Shown here piece after piece: positions 1-11,034 of a DNA stretch of 64,000 nt (its first letter is position 1; each line of letters starts with the position of its first letter). Under the pieces are notes generated by a model, which did no database searches, was not told the origin of the DNA, and saw nothing but the letters and a program-made list of their open reading frames with translations. The stretch comes from Suillus spraguei. Taxonomy: Eukaryota; Basidiomycota; Agaricomycetes; Boletales; Suillaceae. Location: assembly GCA_016800925.1 (NCBI GenBank), contig JABCPU010000002.1, forward strand, positions 496,001 through 560,000. The letters run 5' to 3'. Both the position numbers and the translations under genes were made by a program.

Positions 1-2
1 CT

Positions 3-880
3 ATGCTCGAACGAAAGCAATCGCTTGTATCGTTACCTGGCCAAATTCCAACGGTCAATAGACCTATCAAGAGCAAACCACGGAAGGTCACCCGATCGCG
101 AGATCCTGCTTCTACTCGACGCCCGATGACTTCATCTCCCTATCGTGTTGAATGTAAGCAAGCGTGAGCTCTTTGACGACCTTGACTGATGTATGATGGA
201 CTATAGCACAACGTAACAGGTCTACATCGCGCAAGCGGGGCCACGACGAGAGCGAAGGACTTGCGGGTCCAAGCTTGAGCTACCAAGGTGCCTTCTCCAC
301 ACCACAGCCTTCGAAACCCAGCCCACACAGCTCTCCAGCGTCTGTGAACCTCCCCTCGCCGTCCATGTCCACACTCGAGACCCCGCAGCAGCAAGAGGGC
401 AACCCAAACGTCATGGGGTCTCCGCCGTATGGTTATTCTATGCCCCCGCTCTCTCCTCTGCATGTATCGTCACCATATGATTATAGCATGCATCACAGCC
501 CCCTCGTCTCTTCGAGCACACACCAATGGGACTCTAACACAGTCGAACCTCGTGGAACTGATTTGTACCCATCTCCCTCGCAGAGCCGATCCCATCCATT
601 TAACAATTTTGAATCACAATCCAATACGGACGCCCCGTGGTACTCTTCAGATCAAAGCTACTCAGGTCTTTCAACCACCCCGCCCACCGCTTCTTTCGCT
701 GCCCCTGGACTCCCGTTCCTGGGGCTTGATTATATTCGCAACTACAATTCGCATGGTTACACAGTGGGTGGTGAACAAGACTCTTTATGGCAGACTTTTG
801 ATGCTGGCGCATTTGGGTTGGACCCTGAATTGCCCTTCACCCTTGGTGATCTGCATGAAGGACAACACTCCCCACCCTAG
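3..880 (+). CDS. Ser/Pro-rich protein, C-terminal part (5' end outside window)
   Basis: Two exons can be joined: 3-153 and 207-880, with a 53-bp GT-AG intron (donor gtaagc, acceptor ctatag) that keeps frame for 275 codons including the stop. The frame is open to the window edge, so the true start lies outside. The first part is basic (KSKPRKVTRSRD, then STSRKRGHDE), like a nuclear localisation signal. The rest is a low-complexity Ser/Pro/Tyr/Gln region with repeated PPYGYSMPPLSP-type stretches and an acidic-hydrophobic tail (about FGLDPELPFTLGDLHEG) resembling an activation domain. No catalytic domain is visible. Inference: the tail of a transcription regulator such as an HMG-box or homeodomain factor; the DNA-binding part would be upstream. 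The family cannot be named from what is here. Confidence 0.6.
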
Positions 881-1363
881 TTCATTTCCAGGACGTTGCT
901 TGCTGTGGTGTTTTCTTAGTTGACAATGTACTTCTACGATTTTTTTCTTCTTCTGTCCTCACCTCCTCTTGGGGATATTTGATTTTTTTCACTGAATGAT
1001 ATCCGTATGCACGCACACTCTTCATAGTTTCGTCTGATTGACAACTATGCTACTTAGAGTACATGTCATTTTACGCGCTCAGAAATTACTTACCACTATA
1101 ATGTTTGACTTCAAGGGCTTCTAAGACCTTAGCAGTGCAATAATAGTAAATTTAGGTTGACACCAAAGTCGATGAGGGCTTGTATCATGTGCCTGCTGAT
1201 GCTGAGGCGTGACTAGTCCATCTGATCGAGGCTTACCTCGTAAGCGGACTGAACACGAGTCTAGTGCCGACTACAACGGCTCCGGCTCGGGTTCCGAGTA
1301 TTAGCCGCCCACCGCTTAAACAGGCAGTGTGTTGGCTGTCATACTTCCACTACATATCACGCC
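881..1363. other. intergenic, no gene seen
   Basis: Contains the 3' flank of the preceding gene (T-rich tract after the stop) and the upstream region of the acyl-CoA dehydrogenase gene. I see no conserved ORF, RNA gene or repeat. Confidence 0.5.
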
Positions 1364-3425
1364 ATGACTCCTCACCCGGTTGTAGAGCTAACCTCGGAAG
1401 CATCCTGGAATCTCGTACGATTTATGATATCAGTTTCGTAGCGGAAGACTCATGTCGTACAGGTCGAGGACAGGTTCACACCCTACGGGAAAGAGACGCT
1501 TGCGAAACTCGTATATTTCCTTCAGGTATGTGAGATCCCTGCAGTCATATCCGACAAGTTCATGATACCGTATCGTATCAGGATGAAGTTCTTCCATCCA
1601 TGAAACTCGCACATGCGCAAGTTCCGAGAGACCCTATACAGCGGTGGAAGACAGTGATACCCGTAATAGAGGAACTCAAAGGAAAAGCACGTAAGCTCGG
1701 GCTGTGGAACCTCTTCCTGAGCAAGACGCATTACCCTGAACACGGCGTTCCACTAACCAATGTCGAGGTGCGTCATTTTTGCTCTATATGCTGTAAATGC
1801 ACTATTGACAATCGGGTTAGTATGCGGTTATGGCTGAGATTCTTGGACAAGGAGGACACATGGCTTCCGAGGCGGTTAATTGCTCGGCCCCTGATACCGG
1901 TAATATGGGTATGTGCAGGGTTTACTGGTATTACCCTGAATTCCCTGAACGTTAGTGTTGCGCGTGAAGAGGTTCTCGCGCGATATGGTTCTCCAGAACA
2001 GCAGAAGAAGTGGCTGGTTCCTTTGCTGAATGGCGAGATTCGGTCTGCTTTTTCGATGACGGAGCGGTTTGGTTCGTGTATACTTTTTTGGTGCGGGTGG
2101 AGGGTAACTGACCATGTATGAGGTTTGCAGTGTCTTCTTCGGACGCTCGCAACATCAAGACCTCTATCAAAAGGGAGGGCAATGAGATTGTTATAAATGG
2201 CCACAAATGGTGCGTGTCTAGGTCTTTTGGAGACTGTCGTCATTCAGTTCGTCATTGGGGCAGGTGGATATCTGGGGCGGGTGACCCGCGTACCAAGCTT
2301 CACCTTGTTATGGGAAAGAGCGACCCTGACAATGCGAACGTGTACCAGCAACAAAGTGTGGTCATAGTACCGACAGATACACCTGGAGTGAAGATCATTC
2401 GGCCCATGGAAGTATTTGGATATGATGACGCGCCTGAGGGTCACTGTGAGGTCATATACGAAAATGTGAGAGTGCCTGTGAGCAATTTGGTACTAGGTGG
2501 GGACGAGGATTTGAGGTAAAATGCCGTTTTTGGCCTATCATTTTTGTACTTTGGCTTACGGTCTATTGGAGATAATTCAAGGCCGATTAGGGTATGTAGA
2601 CTCGAGCTTTGTTGCTAAACTTTACACGAGTCTGAGCTACTAATAGTCCAGGACGCATTCACCATTGTATGCGTTCAATAGGTGCAGCATCTCGGGCTCT
2701 GGATCTTATGATCCAGCGCGTTACAGACCCTACCCGAAAGACTTTTGACAAATTTCTTTACCAGCATGGCGAGTGACTGATTTTTTATCATCATGGGTTC
2801 TAGAGGCTCACGACTGTGATTCAGGTACGGTTGTAGCCGAAATCGCGCGGTCACGGGCTGAGATCGAGTCTGCACGTCTTCTTGTCCTGAGCGCAGCGCT
2901 TCAAGTGAGTGCTTGTGTTCCTTGTCTGGGTGCTGAGAATGAATGTTTCTTGAAGATCGACAAACAACGGGCCAAGGGTGCGTTGAAGGAAATCGGCATT
3001 GCGAAGGTATTGCTTCTCCATTCACTCTTCTGGTATATGATGCAATTTATTCTGTAGTTCGTTGTACCCGCGATGGCCTGCGGAGTGGTTGATCGGGCTA
3101 TGCAAGCATATGGTGCTGAGGGATTAAGTCAGGACCAAGAACTCGCGAGCATGTTTGCTCAACTGCGGACGCTGCGGTTGGCGGATGTGGGTTTCCTGTT
3201 CCTGCATTGCCCTGTACTTGTGACTGACGCGTTTTTACAGGGACCTGATGAAGTACGTTTGTATGACTTAAAATGGCAACTGTCTTACCCCGCATTTAGG
3301 TTCACATTCAACAGGTCGGACAGCGTGAGTTGAAGCGTGCACCGGGACTGCATAAGCGTGCTGCGGAACTGAAGCAAAAGGAGAATGTTGTACTGTCTAA
3401 GGCAGGGATGAAGGCTCATCTGTGA
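1364..3425 (+). CDS. acyl-CoA dehydrogenase, ACAD10/11-like (one apparent frameshift)
   Basis: FAD-dependent acyl-CoA dehydrogenase of the ACAD10/11 type, expected to oxidise acyl-CoAs in peroxisomes or mitochondria. Fourteen exons: 1364-1414, 1463-1525, 1582-1767, 1821-1908, 1970-2071, 2131-2209, 2264-2515, 2572-2591, 2647-2768, 2825-2904, 2956-3006, 3058-3186, 3241-3252, 3315-3425, about 448 residues. Landmarks in order: [116 protein letters not shown]. Intron 2769-2824 has a GC donor. Two oddities: the family motif TEPxVASSD reads TERFVSSSD, and the frame is broken by one missing base in the G4 run at 2499-2502, after which the other frame gives the expected GRGFE. Start chosen as the only Met giving an aligned N-terminus. 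Confidence 0.85.
2769..2824 (+). other. GC-AG intron in the acyl-CoA dehydrogenase gene
   Basis: Only a GC donor (gcgagt at 2769) joined to the cag acceptor ending at 2824 yields the family sequence [17 protein letters not shown]. No GT donor nearby keeps frame. Confidence 0.75.
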
Positions 3426-3589
3426 ATGCGGATGAATGACCTGTATGCTGACGTCTCGTGTCGTTGTAATTAGTTTATGTACAGTGAGACGTCATTGTGA
3501 CTTTATTTAGGAACCGGGTATTAGCGTTGTGGCCGAGGTCAACTCTTAGACTTAACTTTTCATGCATCATTGGATTCTCTATAGAGCTC

Positions 3590-4151
3590 ATGTCTGACAA
3601 CAACGATACGACCGACCGATACGACGTTACTCCAATTTTGGAGTCGCGGTACTTTATTCTTCCAGCTTCCGCAGCATTCGTGGGGCTATTCATTGGGGCA
3701 GTGCGTGGATCTCGCCTTGCCTCACTCCGTTTTCTCGCGGAGAATGCACACCGGCCACCCAAGACTATTCGGGGATGGTATCTCTACAATAAAACGAAAA
3801 ATTACAGAAGAATGGCTGCCGGTCTTTCATCTGGTGGTAAAGATGGGGTTAAACTTGGAGTGACAGCACTCGTTTGGGTTGGAATTGAGGACGTATTAGG
3901 ACGGTGTGGGACACCTTTTGATGATTTGAAAGAGGTTGGAGCTGGTGTGGGGACTGCGGCAACGTTCTCGGCTGTGTGTAAGTTTGACGTTTATGATGAG
4001 TTGATAACTCGGATTTAACTCAACGTTAGATCGACTACCTTGGCGTACTGGAAGCCGTGCATTACTGCTTGGAACGGTGATTGGTGGTGGAATGGGATTT
4101 CTAGGCTGGACTAGACAATACTTGAAGAGAGCTCGTGGCGATCATGTCTAG
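3590..4151 (+). CDS. Tim17/Tim22/Tim23-like small membrane protein (TIMMDC1-like?)
   Basis: Two exons, 3590-3977 and 4030-4151, encode 169 residues; the 52-bp intron starts gtaagt and ends gttag. The protein has four short Gly-rich hydrophobic stretches: YFILPASAAFVGLFIGAVRG, LGVTALVWVGIEDV, EVGAGVGTAATFSA, and ALLLGTVIGGGMGFLGW. A basic loop lies between the first two. GxxxG-type packing and this size are usual for the Tim17/22/23/Pmp24 family of mitochondrial inner-membrane proteins. Closest guess is a TIMMDC1-like complex I assembly factor, but that rests on general shape only. An upstream in-frame Met at 3497 would add a non-conserved leader, so 3590 is preferred. It lies 165 bp after the dehydrogenase stop on the same strand. 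Confidence 0.6.
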
Positions 4152-4658
4152 ACATATAATTTTTTAAAATTTTACGGTTAAAATTTATTTCAGAGTCTGG
4201 ACTACAATATTTGCTATCTTCTTACATAAAACAGTAGAGAGCTCCACAATTGATATCATGAAGTCCGTTCCACTATCATCCGATAAGTCTTCCTCTCTCT
4301 CTTCACTGTCTTTCTTGTCTATTCAAAAAATGATAAAACTTTGGCCATCCAGTTTTATAGCTGACCCGACAACACCCAAAGCTGGCACTGTCGACGGTCG
4401 TGAACGCCTAATCCTTTCGAGGTACAAACTAATTCTCCCTCCTCGCCATCCCTAACGTCCAGCAATCATGATGGTTTACAAACTCCAACTCTATTATCAC
4501 CAGGCTTTTCAATTCATCATCATTTACTTGCCACCGCCTCACCCTCTAACACGGCGAACGCCGATCTCACGCCGTCAGGTACTATAACTCATCTATCCGG
4601 TGCCTTTGCCGCTCGAATCCCTACAACCCAAATTTCCCTTCATGCACCAGATTTTACA
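4152..4658. other. upstream region of the Sch9-like kinase, possibly including 5' coding sequence
   Basis: From about 4415 to 4658 the frame of the kinase ORF is open without a Met and reads Ser/Thr/Pro-rich sequence (LQTPTLLSPGFSIHHH and onward) with the composition of Sch9 N-termini. An in-frame TGA lies near 4400. A 5' exon joined by an intron near 4390-4420 is therefore likely, but no clean donor/acceptor pair could be chosen. Confidence 0.4.
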
Positions 4659-7050
4659 ATGCGTGACACCAAAAAATCAGCCAACCTCCCAGATTCAATG
4701 GAGAGTAAATCCAATACGCCATCGTCATCGTCCCCCTCGACTAGAACTTCTTCAATCGCATCTACCTCAACTGCCGCACAGCACTCAACCGCTACATCCA
4801 AGGGTCAGATCCACGTCAAACTCATATCTGCCCGTGGTCTTAATGTCACATCCGTACGCTCTCGACCTTACGTCGTCGTTCAATTCGAGCAGAACGAGTT
4901 CGTAAGTCGCGATCCCACAGACGAAATGGATAAAGAGGTCAAGGGAACCGCAACCGCTCTCTCTCGCGCATCCTCCTCTATTGCTCTCTCAGCTCTCTCG
5001 TCTATCGGTGTCCCTCGTCCACCAGGAAAGGCTAGTACCGGAAATTCCCCTTCTTCATCTCTTTCCTGTAATCAACCTTCTCCCATCAACCTTCCTTCTA
5101 CAACTCAGGGCCTTTTTGGTCGCTTATCTGCACACAATCCTGTGTGGAAACACGAAGTGTCATTGTGAGTATCTCACAATCAACTCATCAAATTTCCCTT
5201 TCCAATTCCTTATAGTGATGTTACATCCGAAGAATCTCTCGTTTCATTTAACCTCTATGACCGCGTCGCGGACCATTTCTTTCTCGGCACAGTACAAATC
5301 AAGCCAGTCCTTATCCATGACCATACTGTTGATCAATGGTACAAGTACGTGCAACTTGTCACTTCCCTTGTCACATCTGTCATCCTGTCCTGTCCTTCCG
5401 TTACTAATGTCATCATTTGCTTACGCACAGGCTTCGGCCGTTCGAGAACGAGGTAATAAGCGGCGAAATGCGGGTACAGATTACATTCGAGCAATACAAG
5501 GTACGTTACACCAGTCTAACCTCTTTCAGTTCTCACCAACCCCACGATCTCGGCCTCCCTTTCGCATCACTTAATCTTCTTTCCTGACAACGATTCTCAC
5601 TCCAATTTTCACGTGACAGACTAAACGTGCGCTTACACCACGCGACTTCGAGTTCCTCAAATTGATCGGACGCGGCACCTTTGGCAAGGTCTTTCAAGTC
5701 CGGAAACGCGATACAAAGCGAATATATGCTATGAAGGTTCTCTCAAAGAAAGAAATTGTTGCAAAGAAGGAGGTCGCTCACACGATCGGAGAGCGAAAGA
5801 TTCTACAACGTTCTCTGGAATCACCATTCCTCGTCGGCCTCAAATTCAGTTTCCAGACGGACACAGACTTGTACCTGATAACAGACTTCAAGAGCGGCGG
5901 CGAGCTGTTTTGGCACCTCCAGAAAGAGACGCGTTTCTCCGAAGAACGGGCCCGATTTTATATCGCAGAGCTGGTCCTGGCCCTGGAGCATCTGCATAGA
6001 TACAACATTGTTTATCGGGATCTTAAGCCCGAAAACATCCTTCTTGATGCCACTGGTCATGTCGCGCTTTGCGATTTTGGGCTATCAAAGGCGGATCTAC
6101 GGTCCGATGAGCTCACTACGACATTCTGTGGTACAACCGAGTACCTCGCTCCTGAAGTACTTTTGGACGAGCATGGATATAGCAAACTTGTCGACTTTTG
6201 GTCGCTGGGCGTACTCCTCTTCGAGATGTGTTGCGGTTGGAGTCCATTCTATGCCGAAGACACACAGCAAATGTACAAGAACATTTGTTTTGGGAAGATT
6301 CGGTTCCCAAGAAACGTTATCAGCGAAGACGGCAAAATGTTTGTGAAGGGGGTGAGTGCCGGCATTCAATTTATTTCGACATTTTTGACAATCGCTTAGC
6401 TTTTAAACCGAAATCCCAAACATCGCCTAGGGGCGCAGCGCGATGCCGCAGAACTGAAAGAACACCCGTTCTTCTCGTGTATAGATTGGAAAGCTCTTCT
6501 CCTAAAGCAGGTGACGCCGCCCTTCAAACCTGTCGTAGAGTCGGACGAGTCGACTGCGAACTTCGATCCAGAGTTTACCACTGCTGACGTCAAAGAGGTT
6601 GGCGGCGGTCTCGACGGGCATGGAAGTCCGGACGAAGAAGATCCTAGCGAAGACTGGACGCAAACGCAAGGTGGCTTGCCAGGCTCGCATATGCCGAACG
6701 GACCGCTGGGTAGTGACCGTGTAAACCAGAACAGTCCGGGAGGCCCCTCCATTGTCAATGGCAATGGTGCGGGACGTGCCATCCAGATTGGATCACGGAA
6801 GAAGCAAGATACGGCAGGGTCGCCGCTGACGAACAGCGTACAGGAGAATTTCCGCGGGTTCACGTACTCTGGAGGCGAGAGTGTGGTGGTGCCGGGCATC
6901 ATGGGCGGACAACTTGATGACGATGACGATGAGGCAGTGTCGGATGAAGAGATCCCGGAGGTAACCACAGAAGATGAGTTCGAAGAGGAGAGACCCGCGG
7001 GACGGTACTCGAACAGAAGAAGAGGAATCGGTGATGACATAGCTGTATGA
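4659..7050 (+). CDS. SCH9: Sch9/Sck1-type AGC protein kinase with C2 domain
   Basis: Serine/threonine kinase of the nutrient/TORC1 branch (yeast Sch9, fission yeast Sck1). Exons 4659-5164, 5216-5344, 5431-5500, 5620-6351, 6400-7050; 695 residues from the first in-frame Met. A C2-like domain runs from about residue 49 (GQIHVKLISARGLNV) to about 235. The kinase domain starts near 244: glycine loop GRGTFGKV, AMKVLSKKE lysine, catalytic YRDLKPENILL, CDFGLSKADL, T-loop TTTFCGTTEYLAPE, and DFWSLGVLLFEM. The AGC tail has HPFF, PPFKPVVES, and a hydrophobic motif FRGFTYSGG, as expected for phosphorylation by TOR-type kinases. The C-terminus is acidic. All motifs needed for activity are present. The true N-terminus may be longer (see the upstream entry). 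Confidence 0.92.
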
Positions 7051-7505
7051 TGTGTTTGCTGCGCACGCCGTCCAAGGCGGTCGGCGCCTTGGGCATGTAC
7101 GGAGATTTTATTCTATCAACTCGTCAAAGAAGGAAATGGACTAATTTGGACCTTTGCATGATTTAGTGCATGCCCTCATTCACCACCCCCTTGAGGTATG
7201 GTGCCTCTCATTACTACTTATCTGATTTAATCGCATATTTGTTCTCGCCATTCTTCCCCATGCAATTTTCTCATATCCTCTTTATGAAGCATGTTATATA
7301 TCTCCAGTCGAACACATGATTGTCCATCGTGGATCGTTTTTACCTGCTTCTGTTATCGCTGTTGTCTTATAGTATAACGTACCACATTTACAGGAGTTGT
7401 AATAATTCATTTGATCTGTATCCCTTTCGTCGTTTGGGTGGGACATGTGTGAATTCTACCAGGAGGTTTACAGCATCTATCATTAATATCCAAGGAATAG
7501 TTTCG
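7051..7505. other. convergent 3' intergenic region
   Basis: AT-rich spacer between the kinase stop (+) and the stop of the Apd1-like gene (-). It should hold both 3' UTRs. Short ORFs here show no conserved features. Confidence 0.5.
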
Positions 7506-8821
7506 TCACCAATCATATAGAGTCTTTTTTCCGCGGCAGGAGAGGTCAATCCCACCACGCAAGATAGTTGGGAGGACTTGGCCATCAATAATCGTGTGCT
7601 TGACTATTGATTCTACTTCGTGGGGTGTGACACGCCCATACCATACACCGGCACCGCGGGGAGTGTAAATCTGCAAGATCGACATCAACTTACCGTTCAG
7701 ATGACAAGAAGATCACACACTATACAGTTGCCTGCGAATTTATGTCCGCCGACATGCGAGTTCTTTAATATCAACGCCTTACGTTCGGTATGAAGAGATT
7801 TGAGCTGAGTCTCGATTAATTGTTCCTTCTCGGTAGTTGAGCTAGCTTGTGACTCGAGGGAAGGTTCGGTAGTGAGATCGTACAACTCAGTGTGGACCTC
7901 CCAGCCCTCTTGCTCGAGATATTGATGGAAAGCTTCCGGAGGCGTTAATTCAAGGCTAGGAATGAGTCCACGGACTTACCCTTTTCCAAGATTGGCGCCG
8001 CAACGGCACATCGTTTATCTCGTCTCTTGTGCGAGCCTAACGAAACCTGTGAGATTTATTTCAATACATGACTGTGTACAACTTACACAGTAATATCAGA
8101 CACGAGTACGGCAGAACCCAAGTATTCAGATTCTCCGTTAGGGTGGTTACTCCTGCCCGATCGATAGCTGGATCAACGGCAACCTTCCACAACGCCTCAG
8201 CGCCTGCCAGAGTGCGTGGGACTCCAGATACGACCATAAAGTCTGGAAGTACGATGACTGTCTCTTCCGGCTGATCATGAGAGAAAGGCCTGTGGCTTCC
8301 GTTGAGAATGGCGAGCTTTTTTGCATCGGCATGGGAAAAAACACCAGGCGGTAGAGAATCATTGGTGGACTTGGGCTTGTGAGCACCTAATGAAGAGTTG
8401 GCAGTCTTCAAGAAGGCAGCGAGCGTGCCTTTAGCTTCGGTCACCTCGTTCTCCCAGTCTGTTTTGCCGGTTGATATAACCACCTGTGTGATCTCATCAG
8501 TAAACCATACCATAAAAAGCCATAATCAGTACGTAAGCGCCACACACCTGTCGACGGTAGGGCTTCACCGACCCCAACATGTCTGAGTCCATGTCGATAT
8601 CCAATCTGCTAGAGAAGTCATCATGATCTACAGATACAATGTTGGTGCACGTGACAGGAGATTTTTATGATGGGCTCACCCTGATCGCAAGGGTCAGCGC
8701 AAGACCTGCATTCGGCAGTCGTTACTGGGACATCCGCAGTCTTAAGGTTCTGGTATACTTTTGGGCCGTTAGGTGAACCAAACACAAAGGCTTTAAGTTT
8801 ACCAGTCAGTGAGGGACTCAT
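7506..8821 (-). CDS. Apd1/Aim32-like sucrase/ferredoxin family protein
   Basis: Thioredoxin-fold [2Fe-2S] protein of the Apd1/sucrase-ferredoxin family, implicated in redox and metal/drug tolerance. Six exons on the minus strand: 8680-8821, 8548-8627, 8097-shifted region 8087-8483, 7980-8036, 7721-7932, 7506-7670, together 351 codons including the stop. N-terminus has ECRSCADPCDQ, followed by DFSSRLDIDMDSDMLGSVKPY. The middle gives NTWVLPYSCLILLCSHKRRDKRC, the family's C-x-H-x-x-RD-x-RC motif. The C-terminal part has the HVGGHKFAGN motif, whose histidines are cluster ligands in this family, then GVWYGRVTP. The frame closes exactly across all introns. The start at 8821 gives a short leader without a clear mitochondrial presequence, so a cytosolic Apd1 role is more likely than Aim32. 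Confidence 0.85.
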
Positions 8822-9247
8822 GGTGGATTGAGGGTGGATAGTAATAACCCGAAGTTGCTTGGTATAAGACTGTTTAAAAAATATACAGTTAGGTTTGGTT
8901 TATCAGATAAGCTGCATTTGGTTAGCCCCCATTCTTACTCATAGTACGCAAGCCACTTACTATTCAATCATGTAAGCAAGACCTATTTAGCTATCCCCGA
9001 TCAAGTCCGATAATCACGGATAAACGAAATTGGATTGGTTCATACAATATCGCTCACTGTGTTGATGCCCAAAAGCACATCAATGTATGTTTTGTTCGAT
9101 TTTTTACCGTTGATATAACGAGCTAGACACCGCAGTATGAAAATAAAAATGGTGTCTAACCATCCACAGACCAACTTAGTAACGTTAACAATTCTGGATA
9201 GGACCGTCATGATCGGGCTAAACAGATGTGATATTCGCTTACCTATA
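8822..9247. other. intergenic, no gene seen
   Basis: Upstream region of the Apd1-like gene and 3' flank of the next minus-strand gene. A 71-codon open frame at 9040-9255 has no recognisable features. Confidence 0.4.
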
Positions 9248-9649
9248 CTAAGCACCCTGCCGTTGACGGTCCTCCTGTAGTTGTTTTTCTATTTTCGCTG
9301 CATTCTCCTGGACTGCAGTCCACAATGGTTTTCCGTCCCGGCTTGCCCCTACAAGCGCCTCCATCGCCCTCGCTACTCTCTGTTGGTCACTGTTAGGGCT
9401 TGAAGATACCAGCCCTTGCCTTAGGCTAGCAAGAGATGGCTTCATGCCCTTTCCGAAGAAATGGCGTGGCTCCTCTTCTTTTTCAGCAACTAACTTCTTC
9501 AACTCTGCAAAACTGCGTTTCTCGACGTCGATGTTATGAAGGTTGATCCTATTTGTCTGAGGAACAAAGGCTTCATCTATTTTCTGGGAGAGGTTTTCGG
9601 GAGTTACAAAGGTGTCGCACTGGTGGTATAAAGAAACAAGGGCGCGCAT
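9248..9649 (-). CDS. small hypothetical protein, 133 aa
   Basis: Intronless reading frame beginning MRALVSLYHQCDTFVTPENL and ending in the charged segment KIEKQLQEDRQRQG. The frame remains open upstream of 9649, but the upstream sequence is low quality as protein, so the internal Met before ALVSLYHQ is taken as start. Composition is that of a soluble, charged, helical protein with an FFGKG stretch in the middle. It has no membrane segment. The length and N-terminal SLYHQ pattern recall small mitochondrial or mitoribosome-associated fungal proteins, but I do not recognise the family and assign no function. It is flanked by non-coding DNA on both sides. Confidence 0.5.
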   Translation of the reverse strand: MRALVSLYHQCDTFVTPENLSQKIDEAFVPQTNRINLHNIDVEKRSFAELKKLVAEKEEEPRHFFGKGMKPSLASLRQGLVSSSPNSDQQRVARAMEALVGASRDGKPLWTAVQENAAKIEKQLQEDRQRQGA

Positions 9650-11034
9650 GCGAACATGGTGTTTTGAGGCAGCCCGCGATATATGGCGTTTAAACACAAA
9701 TGCTAAGGATGTGCATTTTGACGGGGACGGTCGACAAGGCAGCATGGCTCCGTGTTGTAGATTACTTACATTCACAAGCAATTGCAGCGACGCGTTCAAA
9801 TGTAAAACATGAACAAACAGTATCACGTGATTAGCCGTATATTGCGTCGAGTCACAGTTGAGTTCCCACGCTTGACCTTTCTCACTTTCCAAGCCACGGT
9901 GGAGACAGAATTCTGATCGTTTCCAGATCTTCATCATAGGAAAGGCGAATTCAAGGAAGACCACCTCCCTGCAGAAGGTTTGCAGGTCAGAATATAGATC
10001 GGCATCAAGAAAAAGGTGATCGATGCCTCCGTTTTCGGCGGCCAGAGATACAGGGTGTGGCTGGTAAATTTACTTGACAAGCTCTCAGTACAGAGTGCAC
10101 AATATAGAGAATCAAGCGATGTTTCCACTCAACTCAGGATTCGTCTTCCATACCTCATGCAGATTGGTCAATTATTTTGCATGTGCTATCTCAAGTCTTG
10201 GACAACAAACTGCCGTCCTCATCCATTGGAATACAGTACCTGATAGTTACTGCATTCCCGTGAATGAGGATAACAGTTTCTTTCACAGAAAGGGAAATCA
10301 AGTTTTTCTCCCTGGATGTAGCAAGCATCTGTCTGTCGCCGTATATCATCGACTCACTTGCAGTCTTCAGTTCTAGTAATCTTGTTGTTTAATAGGAGAT
10401 GCACGTGTAGAGTATGGGTGTATTGAGGAAAGATACTCAGGCACAGGCCTCGCAGTATACCAGAGAAGTATTTGCCGATGGGCCGCAGCTAAGGCTTTTG
10501 TACCATCTCCACAAGTACAACCAACATCCTCCAAAATGCCATACATTCTTACTCGAAAGTTAGTCAACCTATTGAATTGGCTCCCTACGTGTATTTGCTC
10601 GTGCATTTGATATGGATGGCTTCTATAATGCGTACTACGGGTCACTCATCGAACGCACGGTCAAAGCTCGAGCATGATACGCTCAAGCAACTGTTTTTCT
10701 CGACTCAGTGGACTGGCTTGAAGGTGTGCATGAGATATGATATGCAGCCGAGTGGTACCTCCTCGAACCTGATCTATAGCGAGAGATAACAGCTGAAATT
10801 TAATAAAGCCACTCGCACGGCGTCTTCGCTCTGCTCGGATAATCTGGTCTGGAAAATCGAGGATCGCGAGATCGTGGACGATGTGCGTGGTTTCCACAGG
10901 TTCTGGCCATGGTGAGATTGTAATGATATTCAAGATTTCCTCTCATTTATATTCCGCGTGACTTGCAGTTCGTACGTCTGTTGATCGTCCTGGCTGGCAT
11001 CATCCTAGCACTAACACAGGCTTATATACAGCTC
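9650..11034. other. gene-poor stretch, no supported gene
   Basis: Several short open frames on both strands, the longest about 100 codons, lack conserved motifs and do not splice into a convincing product. The stretch ends in the remnant of an actin gene. It may contain further decayed sequence. Confidence 0.4.

Noticed and set aside
1526..1581. Apparent frameshift after VYFLQ in the acyl-CoA dehydrogenase N-terminus
   Set aside because: A 56-bp GT-AG intron here gives [16 protein letters not shown], which aligns in length with the family, so no frameshift is needed.
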